Assembly: GCA_949840885.1 (NCBI GenBank)
Contig: CATKYJ010000019.1
Span: 18,541 to 82,540, forward strand
Reading direction: 5' to 3'
Origin: an uncultured Acetatifactor sp.
GTDB lineage: Bacteria > Bacillota > Clostridia > Lachnospirales > Lachnospiraceae
Length of the DNA: 64,000 nucleotides
Positions 40,749 to 49,765 of this stretch are shown here, piece by piece. The number at the start of each line of letters is the position of its first letter. Positions within the stretch are counted from its first letter, which is position 1. A program made the position numbers and the translations under genes. Under the pieces are notes generated by a model, which was not told the DNA's origin, made no database searches, and saw nothing but the letters and a program-made list of their open reading frames with translations.

Positions 40749-42566
40749 TTACCTCTTGTCCTTTCGTAAATATCTGCCCCTCTGGATCTGAAACATTTTC
40801 CTATAGATCCCACAGTCTTCCATCAATTCCTGATGGGAGCCCACGCCTGCAACCCTGCCATCGTCAACGACAACAATCTTATCTGCATTCATTGCCCCTG
40901 ATAGTCTGTGGGATACCATGATAACCGTTCTACTGCCTCTATTCTCATTGATTACATTATATATTTTTTCTTCAGAAACAGGATCAAGGTTTGATGTGGG
41001 CTCATCCAAGACAACCAACGGCACATTTCGGCAAAGCGCTCTTGCCACAGCTATACGCTGCCATTGTCCCTCTGATAGTACGACTCCATCCTCGTCATAT
41101 TCCCGATTCATGAATGTCTGTAGGCCATTTGGCAAATCATCCAGTTCTTTCCGTGAAAAGTCAACTTCAAACAATATTTTTTTGATCTCTTCATCAGGTA
41201 TGTCATTCTCAAAGGCAATATTTTCTTTCAGGGTAAAGCTATATTTTGCATAGTCCTGAAATGTAGCAGACGCATATAAAACGCCTTCGCTGCGCAACGC
41301 GCTTATCTCTCTGCCGTCAATACGGATAGAACCCTGGTCCGGCGTATATAGTCCTAATAGCAGTTTCACCAACGTTGATTTCCCCATTCCGTTTCTGCCA
41401 ACGACACAAACGCTTTCTCCATGGTTTATTTCCAGGTTTACATCTTTCAAAATAGTCCTGTCAGTCCCGGGATATGTAAAGGAAACGTTCTCAACGGATA
41501 TCTTTTGGAAACTTTCCATTGCCGAATGTTTTGATGCCGTACTCCCATAGCTTTCATCCAACAGTTCAAACAAATCACTGGTATATAAACTGCTCCCATA
41601 TATAGCAGTCACATGATCTATCAGCGTCTCTAAAAACGAACTAAACAAAGACAGGCTTGATGTATAAAAAATCACCGTGCCCACGGAATCCCCATTAATG
41701 ATGCCCTTGCTTATGATGATATAGTACCCGACAATGTATAATGCCGTGCTTGCCACAGAAGAGCCGAAACCAACAGGCAATGATTTGCGTATGTATCTTT
41801 TGTGGGCTATATTGTACCTTTGGCAGAAATCCTCATACCGCTTATTGACCCAGTCGAATGTGCTGAATGTTTTCAACTCTTTTGCGAATACCACGGTAGC
41901 AGCCATATTAAATAAATATCCTATTTTTCTTCTTATATTCGTCAACTTTTTGTCGTTTGTATGATTGTACCGGGCTATTTTCATATTCATAATATATCTG
42001 ACCGCGATCACAACGACAAACAGAATGCTGAGCAGCCAAGATACCCTCAGCATAATGAACAATGTCCCAGCCCCAAAGATCAGGTCATAAAAAAGCAGGG
42101 AACACGAATAGCTGAACTGCTCTATGCATTTGCCGCTCCCCTGCCCCCGGACACGCTCTATCCTGTCCATCTCTTTCGGGGATTCGAAGTGGTAGTACGG
42201 CTTTTGGGCTATCTTCTGCATGATCCTTGAATTTATGTTTAAGTTGATTCGGTCAATACAGGAAACATCTATATAGTTTTTCACCGCAAGAATCATATGC
42301 AAAAGAACCGTGAACAGAATAATCAAACTCAGGCAGACATAGACTGATGGTTGAATTTTGTTCTGCTCCAGCGAAGATGTAACGGAATCAATCATCAGTT
42401 TGGTGGTGTAATTATTGAATATCGGATAGATGCCCTCGTAGACTTGTACCACGCAGGAATATATGACCCAAAACGGCGAAACGCTCCAAATCAATAATAA
42501 GACTCTTCTGTTTTCACGGAAAATCCGTTTTGTCGTTTTCCAAAATGACTCCAGGCTCCTTTTCAT
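40749..42566 (-). CDS. ABC exporter, fused permease and ATPase (copy 2)
   Basis: A 605-residue half-transporter with about six membrane helices (1-310) and a nucleotide-binding domain: Walker A GRNGMGKST, signature LSEGQWQRIAVARAL (LSGGQ changed to LSEGQ), Walker B VVLDEPTSNLD and H-loop VSHRLSG. There is no N-terminal C39 peptidase. It is expressed leftward from the bidirectional palindrome at 42789 through a 220-base leader. It probably exports the peptide product or a lipid-like substrate. Base use is less AT-rich than the cluster core. Confidence 0.85.
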   Translation of the reverse strand: MKRSLESFWKTTKRIFRENRRVLLLIWSVSPFWVIYSCVVQVYEGIYPIFNNYTTKLMIDSVTSSLEQNKIQPSVYVCLSLIILFTVLLHMILAVKNYIDVSCIDRINLNINSRIMQKIAQKPYYHFESPKEMDRIERVRGQGSGKCIEQFSYSCSLLFYDLIFGAGTLFIMLRVSWLLSILFVVVIAVRYIMNMKIARYNHTNDKKLTNIRRKIGYLFNMAATVVFAKELKTFSTFDWVNKRYEDFCQRYNIAHKRYIRKSLPVGFGSSVASTALYIVGYYIIISKGIINGDSVGTVIFYTSSLSLFSSFLETLIDHVTAIYGSSLYTSDLFELLDESYGSTASKHSAMESFQKISVENVSFTYPGTDRTILKDVNLEINHGESVCVVGRNGMGKSTLVKLLLGLYTPDQGSIRIDGREISALRSEGVLYASATFQDYAKYSFTLKENIAFENDIPDEEIKKILFEVDFSRKELDDLPNGLQTFMNREYDEDGVVLSEGQWQRIAVARALCRNVPLVVLDEPTSNLDPVSEEKIYNVINENRGSRTVIMVSHRLSGAMNADKIVVVDDGRVAGVGSHQELMEDCGIYRKMFQIQRGRYLRKDKR

Positions 42567-42659
42567 ACCGGCTTTGTACCTCCCTGATTTTTGATAACAC
42601 TTAGAAAACGTTTACTCTTTGTAAAAAAGAGCTTATAAATTTTAACATCCTGAACTATT

Positions 42660-42880
42660 TTCTCTCTTAATAAGATAATTCCACTTCTTGTATGGTATCC
42701 TTTTCTACTTTCTTTCAGAGTTTTTGAGGCAGCACATTTTGAATATTACTCATGCAAAAATAGCTTATCACGACATAAAGCCATTTTTCAAGGGACAGAG
42801 TTGTCAAAAAAGATTTGTCGATTTTTGACAACTCTGTCCCTTGTCCGGCGTTTACACTTCTACTATAATAAAAAACATGC
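42660..42880. repeat. About 220-bp direct repeat of 50790-51000
   Basis: From ATAAGATAATTCCACTTC through the palindrome and promoter, this segment matches 50790-51000 at roughly nine positions in ten. It is the shared bidirectional control region of the ABC exporter gene here and of the BtrH-like gene there. It is a substrate for recombination between the two, which would excise the cluster core. Confidence 0.75.
42789..42869. promoter_or_regulatory. Palindrome-promoter element, copy 2
   Basis: Perfect 22-bp arms (42789-42810 and 42822-42843, outer ends CAAGGG/CCCTTG) around an 11-base loop. To the right, TTGTCC (42841-42846), 17 bases, TATAAT (42864-42869). To the left, on the minus strand, TTGAAA is followed 17 bases later by ATAAGC. 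The TTG of both -35 boxes is the last three bases of the palindrome, so one bound protein could touch both promoters. Confidence 0.75.
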
Positions 42881-42932
42881 GTTTTTTAGGCACAAAACCT
42901 TAAGCTACTTTCATGATGTAAGGGACAATAGA

Positions 42933-43335
42933 ATGAATAAGAAAAATATATAATATTGCGCTTTCGGTCATGCTGGTATTGTATTCCCTGTTACTGGTAA
43001 ACCAAGGTGTCGCAGTGACAGACACTGGGTATAATTACGGCATTTTTGTAAATCACGACTCGTTGGACAATATGTGGAAATTCTCCACGTATCTGGCGAC
43101 AGCGACAGGCAGCTTCTTTACGCATCTTCCTTTTGGAAATACTGTGTTAGGGTTGAACATATACACCGGATTGGTCAAAGCCTCTATTGCACTCATCGTC
43201 TACTATGCTTGCGTTTATTATTTTGACATGAAGCCTACAGTCGTTTTTGTGGCAGAGCTAATGGCGCTGGGCTATTGCTGGTGCCCCACGACGCTGCTGT
43301 ACAATTATCTTTCCGCAGCTTATCTTCATATGTGA
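42933..43335 (+). pseudogene. Membrane protein remnant, copy 2
   Basis: Starts ATG-AAT-AAG but two A are missing from the following A-run compared with copy 1, which closes the first frame after six codons. From 42970 the frame is open for 121 codons with DNMWKFSTYLATATGSFFTH, two or more hydrophobic segments, and LMALGYCWCPTTLLYNYLS. It ends at a foldback junction with an IS66 fragment, so the 3' part is lost. Confidence 0.65.
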
Positions 43336-43348
43336 ATAAGCTGCGGAA
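43311..43348. repeat. Foldback junction, 13-bp perfect inverted repeat
   Basis: TTCCGCAGCTTAT (43311-43323) is the reverse complement of 43336-43348. It sits exactly where the membrane-protein remnant ends and the IS66 fragment begins, and is likely a scar of the rearrangement. Confidence 0.6.
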
Positions 43349-43615
43349 CAGTCGATCCGTGGATTCTGTATTTGGAAAAAGAACTGGGTGATGATCGATA
43401 CCATCGCCGGTGCCAGATCCAGCGCAATTATCTACAGCATTGCAGAGACCGCAAAGGCAAACAGCCTAAGGCCATACGATTACTTTGAACACTTTCTTAC
43501 TGTGATACCGAAACATCTTGATGACACTGACCGCAGTTTTCTGGATGACCTGCTCCCATGGTCGCCGAACCTCCCTGCGAACTGCCGCAAGCCCGGTAAG
43601 GATGAAGTGAAATAA
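43339..43615 (+). pseudogene. IS66 family transposase, C-terminal fragment
   Basis: Translates to FGKKNWVMIDTIAGARSSA, IIYSIAETAKANSLRPYDYF, HLDDTDRSFLDDLLPWS and NCRKP, the conserved end of IS66 TnpC proteins. There is no start codon or catalytic region left. It shows that an insertion sequence once landed between the remnants and the BtrH-like gene. Confidence 0.85.
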
Positions 43616-43677
43616 GACCGGAGCAAATCTGTTTCTATCATACAGTTTTGCTCCAATTTTGTATAGGCACCCACTAT

Positions 43678-44379
43678 CTACCGTTTGCGGTAGTTCTCAA
43701 ATCCGTATATCCATTCCTCCCCACGCTCCCTCCCGCCGAACGCCGGGGCAATATTTAGATATTCCCGGATCTGAGCCTCAAAGACTCTCACTGGGAATTC
43801 ATATTCAAAACGGTCTTCTGTGGGAGCAATCAATAATATGCCGTCATGGAGATCCAGCTTCACATTGTCCGGAACATAATGACCATATCCCGCCCTCATC
43901 TCCTCATAAGTACAGCAGATATCCGTCCTGTATTTCCCGTTTAGGGCATTGTCGCACAACAGGAATTCCTCTTTCCCATCATCATACCCGTACACCATCA
44001 CTTCATGGTTCGAGCGGTGTCCTATCCCATAGAAGCCCAGATATCCCCGGTCAATATTCAGCAGAGCATAATATCCCTCTTCAATATATTGTCGGATGAA
44101 CGAAGTCACGGTGTCCGCCATGACTTCTGCACGCCGGTATTTATAAAAATCCAGGAAAGGACATTGGTAGAACATGTTCAGCCCGCATTCCCGATTCTGT
44201 ACTATGCTCAGTTCATAAAGACAAAACGGAGCACCCGGCTTGTATCCAATAATGTTATTATAATTCGCCGCAAGCCATATCCTTTCTTTGTCCACAGCGT
44301 CAATCACCGCAAGCAAATCCGCTAAAAAACCATATGTATCCAGCAACGGAGTCTTGTTTAGATATAATTCTTTTTTCAT
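43678..44379 (-). CDS. BtrH N-terminal domain-like protein, short form
   Basis: A 233-residue soluble protein resembling the N-terminal papain-like domain of butirosin protein BtrH: GYYALLNIDRGYLGF then NHEVMVYGYDDGKEEFLLCDN with H125. It is similar to the 335-residue protein at 49766, but ends about 90 residues earlier, close to the IS66 scar, so it may be C-terminally trimmed. I find no Cys at the usual N-terminal nucleophile position, so activity is doubtful. The family either moves acyl groups from an ACP or resembles peptidases; which of these applies here is inference. It follows the ABC exporter gene by 63 bases. Confidence 0.6.
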   Translation of the reverse strand: MKKELYLNKTPLLDTYGFLADLLAVIDAVDKERIWLAANYNNIIGYKPGAPFCLYELSIVQNRECGLNMFYQCPFLDFYKYRRAEVMADTVTSFIRQYIEEGYYALLNIDRGYLGFYGIGHRSNHEVMVYGYDDGKEEFLLCDNALNGKYRTDICCTYEEMRAGYGHYVPDNVKLDLHDGILLIAPTEDRFEYEFPVRVFEAQIREYLNIAPAFGGRERGEEWIYGFENYRKR

Positions 44380-44442
44380 GATATTTTGATTGCTTCTTCC
44401 CCCTCTTCTCTATATAGGCATCTCTCACAGCATTCCATTTCT

Positions 44443-46248
44443 TCATTGCTCCATCTTATAATTGTCAGTAGTTGCTTTATATAGGGCTTCATACTTTCCA
44501 TGCATCATCAGCAATTCCTTATGTGTCCCCTCTTCCACAATCCTACCTTCCTCCATAACGACAACCCGATCAGCCAAGGCGCTTACATATAATCTGTGTG
44601 AAATAAAAATAATGGTATCATCTTGAAAGCAATCAAATACTTCTTTAAAGATATTATATTCACTTATAACATCCAGCGCACTTGACGGCTCGTCCATAAC
44701 AATAACAGATCTATGATTTACAAAAACCCTGGCTATCGCTACTTTCTGCATTTCACCGCCTGATAATATGACGCCATCTTCATCAAATTCTCTCGTCATC
44801 TGATGCTCCAGCCCTCCCGAAAGACTCAATATCTTCTCTGACAGTTCCACTTTGACTATAGCGTCCTTTATATCGGCTTCCGAATCTGGATTAACAAAAT
44901 CCAGCAAAACGTTTTCAGAGACTGATGCTGCAAAAATATTGAACAACTGTGGAACAACGCTGAAATTTTTCACATAGGATTCTTTACTGTATTCGCTTAT
45001 ATTTACCCCGTCAATTGTTATACTTCCCTCTGTAGGTTCATATAACCTCAAAAGGAGATCTACTAATGTTGTTTTTCCCGCTCCATTTCCTCCGACAATA
45101 GCAATTTTTTCACCCTTTTTAATCTTTAGGCAAATATTGTCCAGCGCATTTCTTTGCATACCGCTGTAAGCAAAAGAAACATGATTAAAGCATATTTCAT
45201 AATCTTTCTGTTTAAGTAAATCAATCTCTTGTACAACTGACTGACTTGTTTCTCTTTCCTCAAAGTAAAAATCTCTGAATTTTTGAATGTACAGGTCATT
45301 TTCATAAAACCTCTTGGCAACGTTCATAATCCGTTCGAAAGATCCCAGCATGCTTCTGGCCGAATTGTATAAACCTGAAAAATCAGCTATCGTTATGGCT
45401 CCCATAAAAGCCTTTACAAAAAGATAAAAAAGAAGTCCAAATTCATCAAACAAACCGTATAATGCCGTCAGCAGAAAATTTAACCTCATTATTCCACCGA
45501 CATATTTATGGAATATTTCTGTGCTTTCCTCCGAAGCGTTTTTAAATTTATGATTCAAAATTTCAGACACATTTGTAAGACGCAACGTCTTCGCATATTC
45601 TTTTAAATAGAATACCCTCTTGATATATCCGATTTTTCTGTTCAAGGATATATTTGCCTGATTTCTTTCAAAAATCAAATCACTTACTCTATTATAAAAA
45701 ATCGTATTCATTATTATGATAATTAGTGGAAAGACAATTAAAACCGGATCTTTGAAAATATAAAGCACACTGAATAATATAAATATAACTTGAACTATTT
45801 CAACACCACAATCCCTAATTGAATCATATACAGAAAAGATTCTGTTTTCTGCTTCACTTATTACATAACTGTATTTATCGTAATATTCCGGCTTATCATA
45901 CTGTGCATACTCTCTCTTCTGCACCTTTTGGAATAATTGTTCATGAAATTTTTGCCTGAAGCGAATCTGTTCTTTTGGCAAAAACATATTATTATAATAA
46001 GAGTTGAATGTGGCAATACATATTTCTCCCAGACATAATATAAACAACCTACAAAAGGCCTGAGAAATTGTCTTCTCTTTATAAATAATCGTATTAATCA
46101 GATATCTAATCAAAAATATAGATATACCCGTATCATATATTTTCAGAAGCTTAATGAAAAAAGAAATAAGGACAAATCTAGGCGAATACTTCCACAGCAA
46201 TCCCAACATAAAAAAATTATTATCAATAATTTTTCTTATTTTCGCCAT
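44443..46248 (-). CDS. ABC exporter, fused permease and ATPase (copy 1)
   Basis: A 601-residue half-transporter with five to six membrane helices and a nucleotide-binding domain: Walker A GGNGAGKTT, signature LSGGEMQKVAIARVF, Walker B IVMDEPSSALD, H-loop FISHRLY. No C39 peptidase domain. The ATG follows the TAA of the radical SAM gene with no bases between, and GAGGGAG lies inside that gene, so translation is coupled. Strongly AT-rich, like the other core genes. Likely exporter of the modified peptide. Confidence 0.88.
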   Translation of the reverse strand: MAKIRKIIDNNFFMLGLLWKYSPRFVLISFFIKLLKIYDTGISIFLIRYLINTIIYKEKTISQAFCRLFILCLGEICIATFNSYYNNMFLPKEQIRFRQKFHEQLFQKVQKREYAQYDKPEYYDKYSYVISEAENRIFSVYDSIRDCGVEIVQVIFILFSVLYIFKDPVLIVFPLIIIIMNTIFYNRVSDLIFERNQANISLNRKIGYIKRVFYLKEYAKTLRLTNVSEILNHKFKNASEESTEIFHKYVGGIMRLNFLLTALYGLFDEFGLLFYLFVKAFMGAITIADFSGLYNSARSMLGSFERIMNVAKRFYENDLYIQKFRDFYFEERETSQSVVQEIDLLKQKDYEICFNHVSFAYSGMQRNALDNICLKIKKGEKIAIVGGNGAGKTTLVDLLLRLYEPTEGSITIDGVNISEYSKESYVKNFSVVPQLFNIFAASVSENVLLDFVNPDSEADIKDAIVKVELSEKILSLSGGLEHQMTREFDEDGVILSGGEMQKVAIARVFVNHRSVIVMDEPSSALDVISEYNIFKEVFDCFQDDTIIFISHRLYVSALADRVVVMEEGRIVEEGTHKELLMMHGKYEALYKATTDNYKMEQ

Positions 46249-47682
46249 TTAATTAACTCCCTCTCGCGTACTAATTTCAATTTTTCTCGTCAGTCTAGCA
46301 AATAAGGCAGAATCTATTTCATTCATTTGGCAATACATTACAATGGTTTGTTCTATTAAATATTTCTGTAATTTGCAGAACATTCCATCTATGTCTTGAA
46401 CATTTTGCTTCATCAGAAAAGAATTATGATAACAATCTCCCCCACAAATATATCTCGCCCAACATTGGGAACACATTGAGACACTATCCACATATATTTC
46501 TTCTAATACTCCATTGTAACGTTCTCGTTTTAGTGCATTACCGATACAATATCTTTCCTCCCCCACAAAGCTGTCGCACGGAAACAGCTGTCCATTTGCA
46601 GTCAGACTCACCTTATTTTTCCCAGCCTGACACCGATTAGTCACAATTCGTCTTAGAATTATTCTTCGCATAATCTTACCCAAATAATCATTATCATTAG
46701 AAATCATTTCTACATACTCAATATTGCCTTTTCGAAATTGATTGACAAAGAAAGCAAATAATTCGTCATATAGGTTTTTATACACACAAAATGTTATATC
46801 ATTTAATCCATATACTTCTGTAGTCCTCACGATTCGCATTTGTACCCTTTTTAAGCCTATTCCTTTATGATGCTTCAGAATTTCAACCAAACTATGTGTT
46901 TCGGATGTTATTACTACCAATCCCCATATATTTTTAAATCTCCTCGTATAATTATCCCCAGTCAAAATGTCTTTCAAAGTATCTACTACCATCGCATAAG
47001 AACTTACGCCATCTTTAAAAGTTCGATATATATCATTATCTTTTTTAAGACCATCTAAACTAATCCCTAAATTAAACCCATGATTATCTAGAAATTCAAA
47101 AATTTGCTTCTTATTTATAGTACCGTTTGTGCAGAGCCAGAACTTTGTCTTTTTTCCTCTTTTTCTGAACTCTTCACATTTTTTAACGACAGCCTGAATA
47201 TTTTCAAATCCAAGTAACGGTTCTCCTCCGCTCACAAAATCAAATCGAAACTCATTAATTTCTCTAAAATAATCGAAATATAAATATTCTAATGCTTCTG
47301 CCAGCTTTTCCTCTGACATAAACCTTTCTTCATTTATGTAATTCTTCCCCTGTTTCGCAAAACAATATTTACACTGTAGATTACATTCATGAATCGGGGC
47401 CATCGTCAAAAATGCCTCATCATATGTTCTTGTCGTCTGGATTATGCGTTTTGAAAAGAAAATATCTTGCTCATATAGAAATTGTATCGTTTGTTGATTT
47501 CTTCCCTTTGACTCATTACGCATATCAGCAATATATCTGGCCAATCCTTTTTTCTCAATATCAGCAAATTCATTGTAAAGATTCTGAGAAATTTCAGAAT
47601 AAAAAATGTTGATATAATCCAGAATATACTTTTTATCATTAAAAGAAAACAAATAAAAATTTGCATTTTTAAAATTATTCAT
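46249..47682 (-). CDS. Radical SAM/SPASM peptide-maturation enzyme 2
   Basis: A 477-residue enzyme. The radical SAM cluster is C100-NLQ-C104-KY-C107, with SGGEPLLG and the Gly-rich strands after it. The C-terminal SPASM/twitch region supplies Cys for extra Fe-S clusters: C351, C369, C404, C407, C413, C417, C436 (MCSQCWARYICGGDCYHN). The N-terminal 85 residues may bind the precursor leader. Such enzymes install thioether or other carbon links in Cys-containing peptides. It directly follows the Cys-rich precursor gene. Which bond it forms cannot be told from sequence. Confidence 0.85.
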   Translation of the reverse strand: MNNFKNANFYLFSFNDKKYILDYINIFYSEISQNLYNEFADIEKKGLARYIADMRNESKGRNQQTIQFLYEQDIFFSKRIIQTTRTYDEAFLTMAPIHECNLQCKYCFAKQGKNYINEERFMSEEKLAEALEYLYFDYFREINEFRFDFVSGGEPLLGFENIQAVVKKCEEFRKRGKKTKFWLCTNGTINKKQIFEFLDNHGFNLGISLDGLKKDNDIYRTFKDGVSSYAMVVDTLKDILTGDNYTRRFKNIWGLVVITSETHSLVEILKHHKGIGLKRVQMRIVRTTEVYGLNDITFCVYKNLYDELFAFFVNQFRKGNIEYVEMISNDNDYLGKIMRRIILRRIVTNRCQAGKNKVSLTANGQLFPCDSFVGEERYCIGNALKRERYNGVLEEIYVDSVSMCSQCWARYICGGDCYHNSFLMKQNVQDIDGMFCKLQKYLIEQTIVMYCQMNEIDSALFARLTRKIEISTREGVN

Positions 47683-47715
47683 TTTTCACCACATACTCGT
47701 CAATAACATATAGAA

Positions 47716-47733
47716 GCGGCAAAATTTTGCCGC
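47716..47733 (-). terminator. Hairpin between precursor and downstream genes
   Basis: GCGGCAAAATTTTGCCGC is a perfect 18-base palindrome 17 bases after the precursor stop codon (minus strand), followed by TTCTATAT. Probably an attenuator or processing site that makes the precursor mRNA more abundant than the downstream enzyme and exporter mRNA. Confidence 0.5.
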
Positions 47734-47749
47734 CCCCTTTTTCTGCGCT

Positions 47750-47917
47750 TCAGCAACTGATGTTACACGACTGACAGCTTTGACATGTCTGGCAGCCATC
47801 GTTGACATTACACTGACAGCTCTGACATGCATAACAGCCTACTTTCTGCGGATCGAGTTCATCCTCATCCAGCACGCCCTGAAGTTTGATAAAACCTCCA
47901 TTTTCACTTAAGAACAT
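47750..47917 (-). CDS. Cysteine-rich RiPP precursor peptide
   Basis: A 55-residue peptide. Residues 1-27 form an acidic leader (MFLSENGGFIKLQGVLDEDE); the core from about 28 has nine Cys in two blocks, GCYACQSCQC and GCQTCQSCQSC, ending NISC. The repeated CQxCQ spacing is what radical SAM enzymes of the ranthipeptide/sactipeptide kind act on. ATG 47917 has AAAGGAGG seven bases upstream, the best ribosome site in the cluster; an upstream in-frame ATG would overlap it. It lies between two radical SAM genes. I do not recognise a named precursor family. Confidence 0.8.
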   Translation of the reverse strand: MFLSENGGFIKLQGVLDEDELDPQKVGCYACQSCQCNVNDGCQTCQSCQSCNISC

Positions 47918-47935
47918 AATATAGCCTCCTTTCAT

Positions 47936-49225
47936 TTAATTAACAAATTTGTCGCTAAACCTATGATATCTTGCTCCAAAATAGCTTTTTGTCATTTGGT
48001 AGTTGACGTTTTTAAAGCAATAATCCGTACCAACATTTGAGTTCTGTCTCATCACCTCGCATCCTCCGTTACAAATGCCAACAAAGCAGCATCCTACACA
48101 TCTATCATCAAGTCCAAAATTTATAGCGTCATCATATTTTAAGTCACACACATTACCGACAATCTTTTCCATAACATCCATATAATTTGGACAATTATAA
48201 ATATTCCCTTTCGAATCTATAGCCAAATACATCTTATCAAACATAGAACAATATCTTCTCCACGGTGCAACACGAAATCCCTTAAAATAAGCATATCTAT
48301 AGATTTCATCAAAATAATTTGTTGTCTCATCGTTATATCCGCTTGCATCACTATAGCCTGAGGGATCGACCAGATTAAGGTGCAGAATACAGTGCTTGTT
48401 TAATTCCCTATCTTTTAATATATCTATCAGTTCGCATATACTTCCTACATTCGTGTTATCAACATTTATTCTTATAACGACACTTTTAAATTTTAAGCTG
48501 AATTCACATAAATGCTGCAAAATAACATCAAATGTTTTCTCCCCTTGCGCTCCAATTCTTCTTGCATCATGAATGTATGCAGGGCCATCTAAAGTAACTT
48601 GAAGATTATCTACTCCCATGTCAAGCAGTTCATTTATAACATCCTCTGGCATCTCATAACCATTTGTAACCAATGTATACCTAATACGAGTCTTCTGGTC
48701 ATAATTTAGTTCTGTCATTTTATTAATAAACAAAACATTACTTGTATGCGCAAGAATAGGTTCTCCTCCATACAAAATAATATTCAGTTTCTTAATCCCT
48801 TTTCTTACTGTTGTTTTATATACATATTCCGCGCTGTTTTCGACAACAGAACTCTGCATGTATTTCTCATGACAAGCATGATTTATCCTTTCTCCAATAA
48901 TGCAATAGGTACATTTCAAATTACAGAGAAAGGACGGAGCAAAATAAACTGTTCCTGTTTCAGCTTCAGCAGCCCTCTTTAAATACTCATTTTTAAATAA
49001 TTTCGCCTCATCTATATTATCATCGACTATTATTTTATTTAAATACAACTCCGAAATATGTTTCTTTGTGATGTCTGATAAATATCTACCATCCCCGTTC
49101 TCCAAAAAAACTTTTATGGCCTTATATTCATTTATAGGCAATTCAAACAAGCCATCCGTAATGCTCTTATAAAGCATCACCGAATCATCAAACTCAAAGC
49201 ACACAACGTATATTGACCATCTCAT
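47936..49225 (-). CDS. Radical SAM/SPASM peptide-maturation enzyme 1
   Basis: A 429-residue enzyme. The N-terminal 90 residues look like a leader-binding (RRE-like) part; the radical SAM cluster is C101-NLK-C105-TY-C108, then LYGGEPILAH; SPASM Cys are C326, C345, C376, C379, C380, C385, C389 and C403 (CVGCCFVGICNGGC). ATG 49225 follows GGGAG; a start 11 codons earlier has none. It lies 18 bases before the precursor gene. Together with enzyme 2 it probably modifies the Cys-rich core. Confidence 0.85.
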   Translation of the reverse strand: MRWSIYVVCFEFDDSVMLYKSITDGLFELPINEYKAIKVFLENGDGRYLSDITKKHISELYLNKIIVDDNIDEAKLFKNEYLKRAAEAETGTVYFAPSFLCNLKCTYCIIGERINHACHEKYMQSSVVENSAEYVYKTTVRKGIKKLNIILYGGEPILAHTSNVLFINKMTELNYDQKTRIRYTLVTNGYEMPEDVINELLDMGVDNLQVTLDGPAYIHDARRIGAQGEKTFDVILQHLCEFSLKFKSVVIRINVDNTNVGSICELIDILKDRELNKHCILHLNLVDPSGYSDASGYNDETTNYFDEIYRYAYFKGFRVAPWRRYCSMFDKMYLAIDSKGNIYNCPNYMDVMEKIVGNVCDLKYDDAINFGLDDRCVGCCFVGICNGGCEVMRQNSNVGTDYCFKNVNYQMTKSYFGARYHRFSDKFVN

Positions 49226-49288
49226 TTTATGCTCCCATCCCCTGATTATGGTGTACAAATCAAGTAGAGTTATTTTTGTCTTTGTCCT

Positions 49289-49585
49289 TCATTCCTCAAA
49301 CAGCCTATTTTTTAACTCATCTATTTTACGCTGGTATACTATATTCTTATTTATCAAATCATTAACCATCTTTACTATATCCTCAATTTTATTTATAAAC
49401 AGATATTCGTCCGGAATACGTACAGAAAAGTATTCTTCCATTTCCGCATATAACTGTACTATATCATATGAAGATATGCTTATTGGTGGAGCATCCAATT
49501 TCATATCCATTTTTATATCCTCACTGTTCAACCCAACAAGACTGTGCAACTTTTCTTCCAAAAAATTGTATATTTGCTTTTCCAT
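49289..49585 (-). CDS. Acyl carrier protein-like protein
   Basis: A 98-residue ACP-like protein. The segment ISSYDIVQLYAEMEEYFSV followed by RIPDEYLF aligns with the ACP motif DSLDTVEL...EEEF...IPDE; the Ser for phosphopantetheine is S39, but the preceding Asp is Ser and the following Leu is Tyr. It could still carry an acyl or aminoacyl group. ATG 49585 is behind AGGAAGGA with long (11-base) spacing; ATG 49618 is an alternative. It is in the same operon as the radical SAM enzymes. Confidence 0.75.
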   Translation of the reverse strand: MEKQIYNFLEEKLHSLVGLNSEDIKMDMKLDAPPISISSYDIVQLYAEMEEYFSVRIPDEYLFINKIEDIVKMVNDLINKNIVYQRKIDELKNRLFEE

Positions 49586-49625
49586 TTTGAGAACAATCCT
49601 TCCTAAAGTATAATCCAATACTTTT

Positions 49626-49653
49626 ATTATACGCTTTTTTCTGATAGTATCAA
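49626..49653 (-). promoter_or_regulatory. Promoter of the cluster core operon
   Basis: On the minus strand TTGATA (49648-49653), 16 bases, TATAAT (49626-49631). The heptamer GTATCAA occurs here (49647-49653) and again at 49667-49673, two helical turns away, a possible regulator site. It would serve ACP, both radical SAM genes, the precursor and exporter 1. Confidence 0.6.
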
Positions 49654-49765
49654 TATTAGTGTGCTTGTATCAAGTAATCGTTGGCACTTTTCTCATTTTC
49701 CTTATGAGCCCCTATTTGATACCACACACTCTTCGCATAGCTTTGGCTGTATTCCATCTTCCGAG

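Noticed and set aside
42789..42843. The 22-bp palindromes as rho-independent terminators
   Set aside because: They lie upstream of -10 boxes rather than after genes, have internal T and A runs but no U-tract after the stem, and their ends coincide with -35 boxes.
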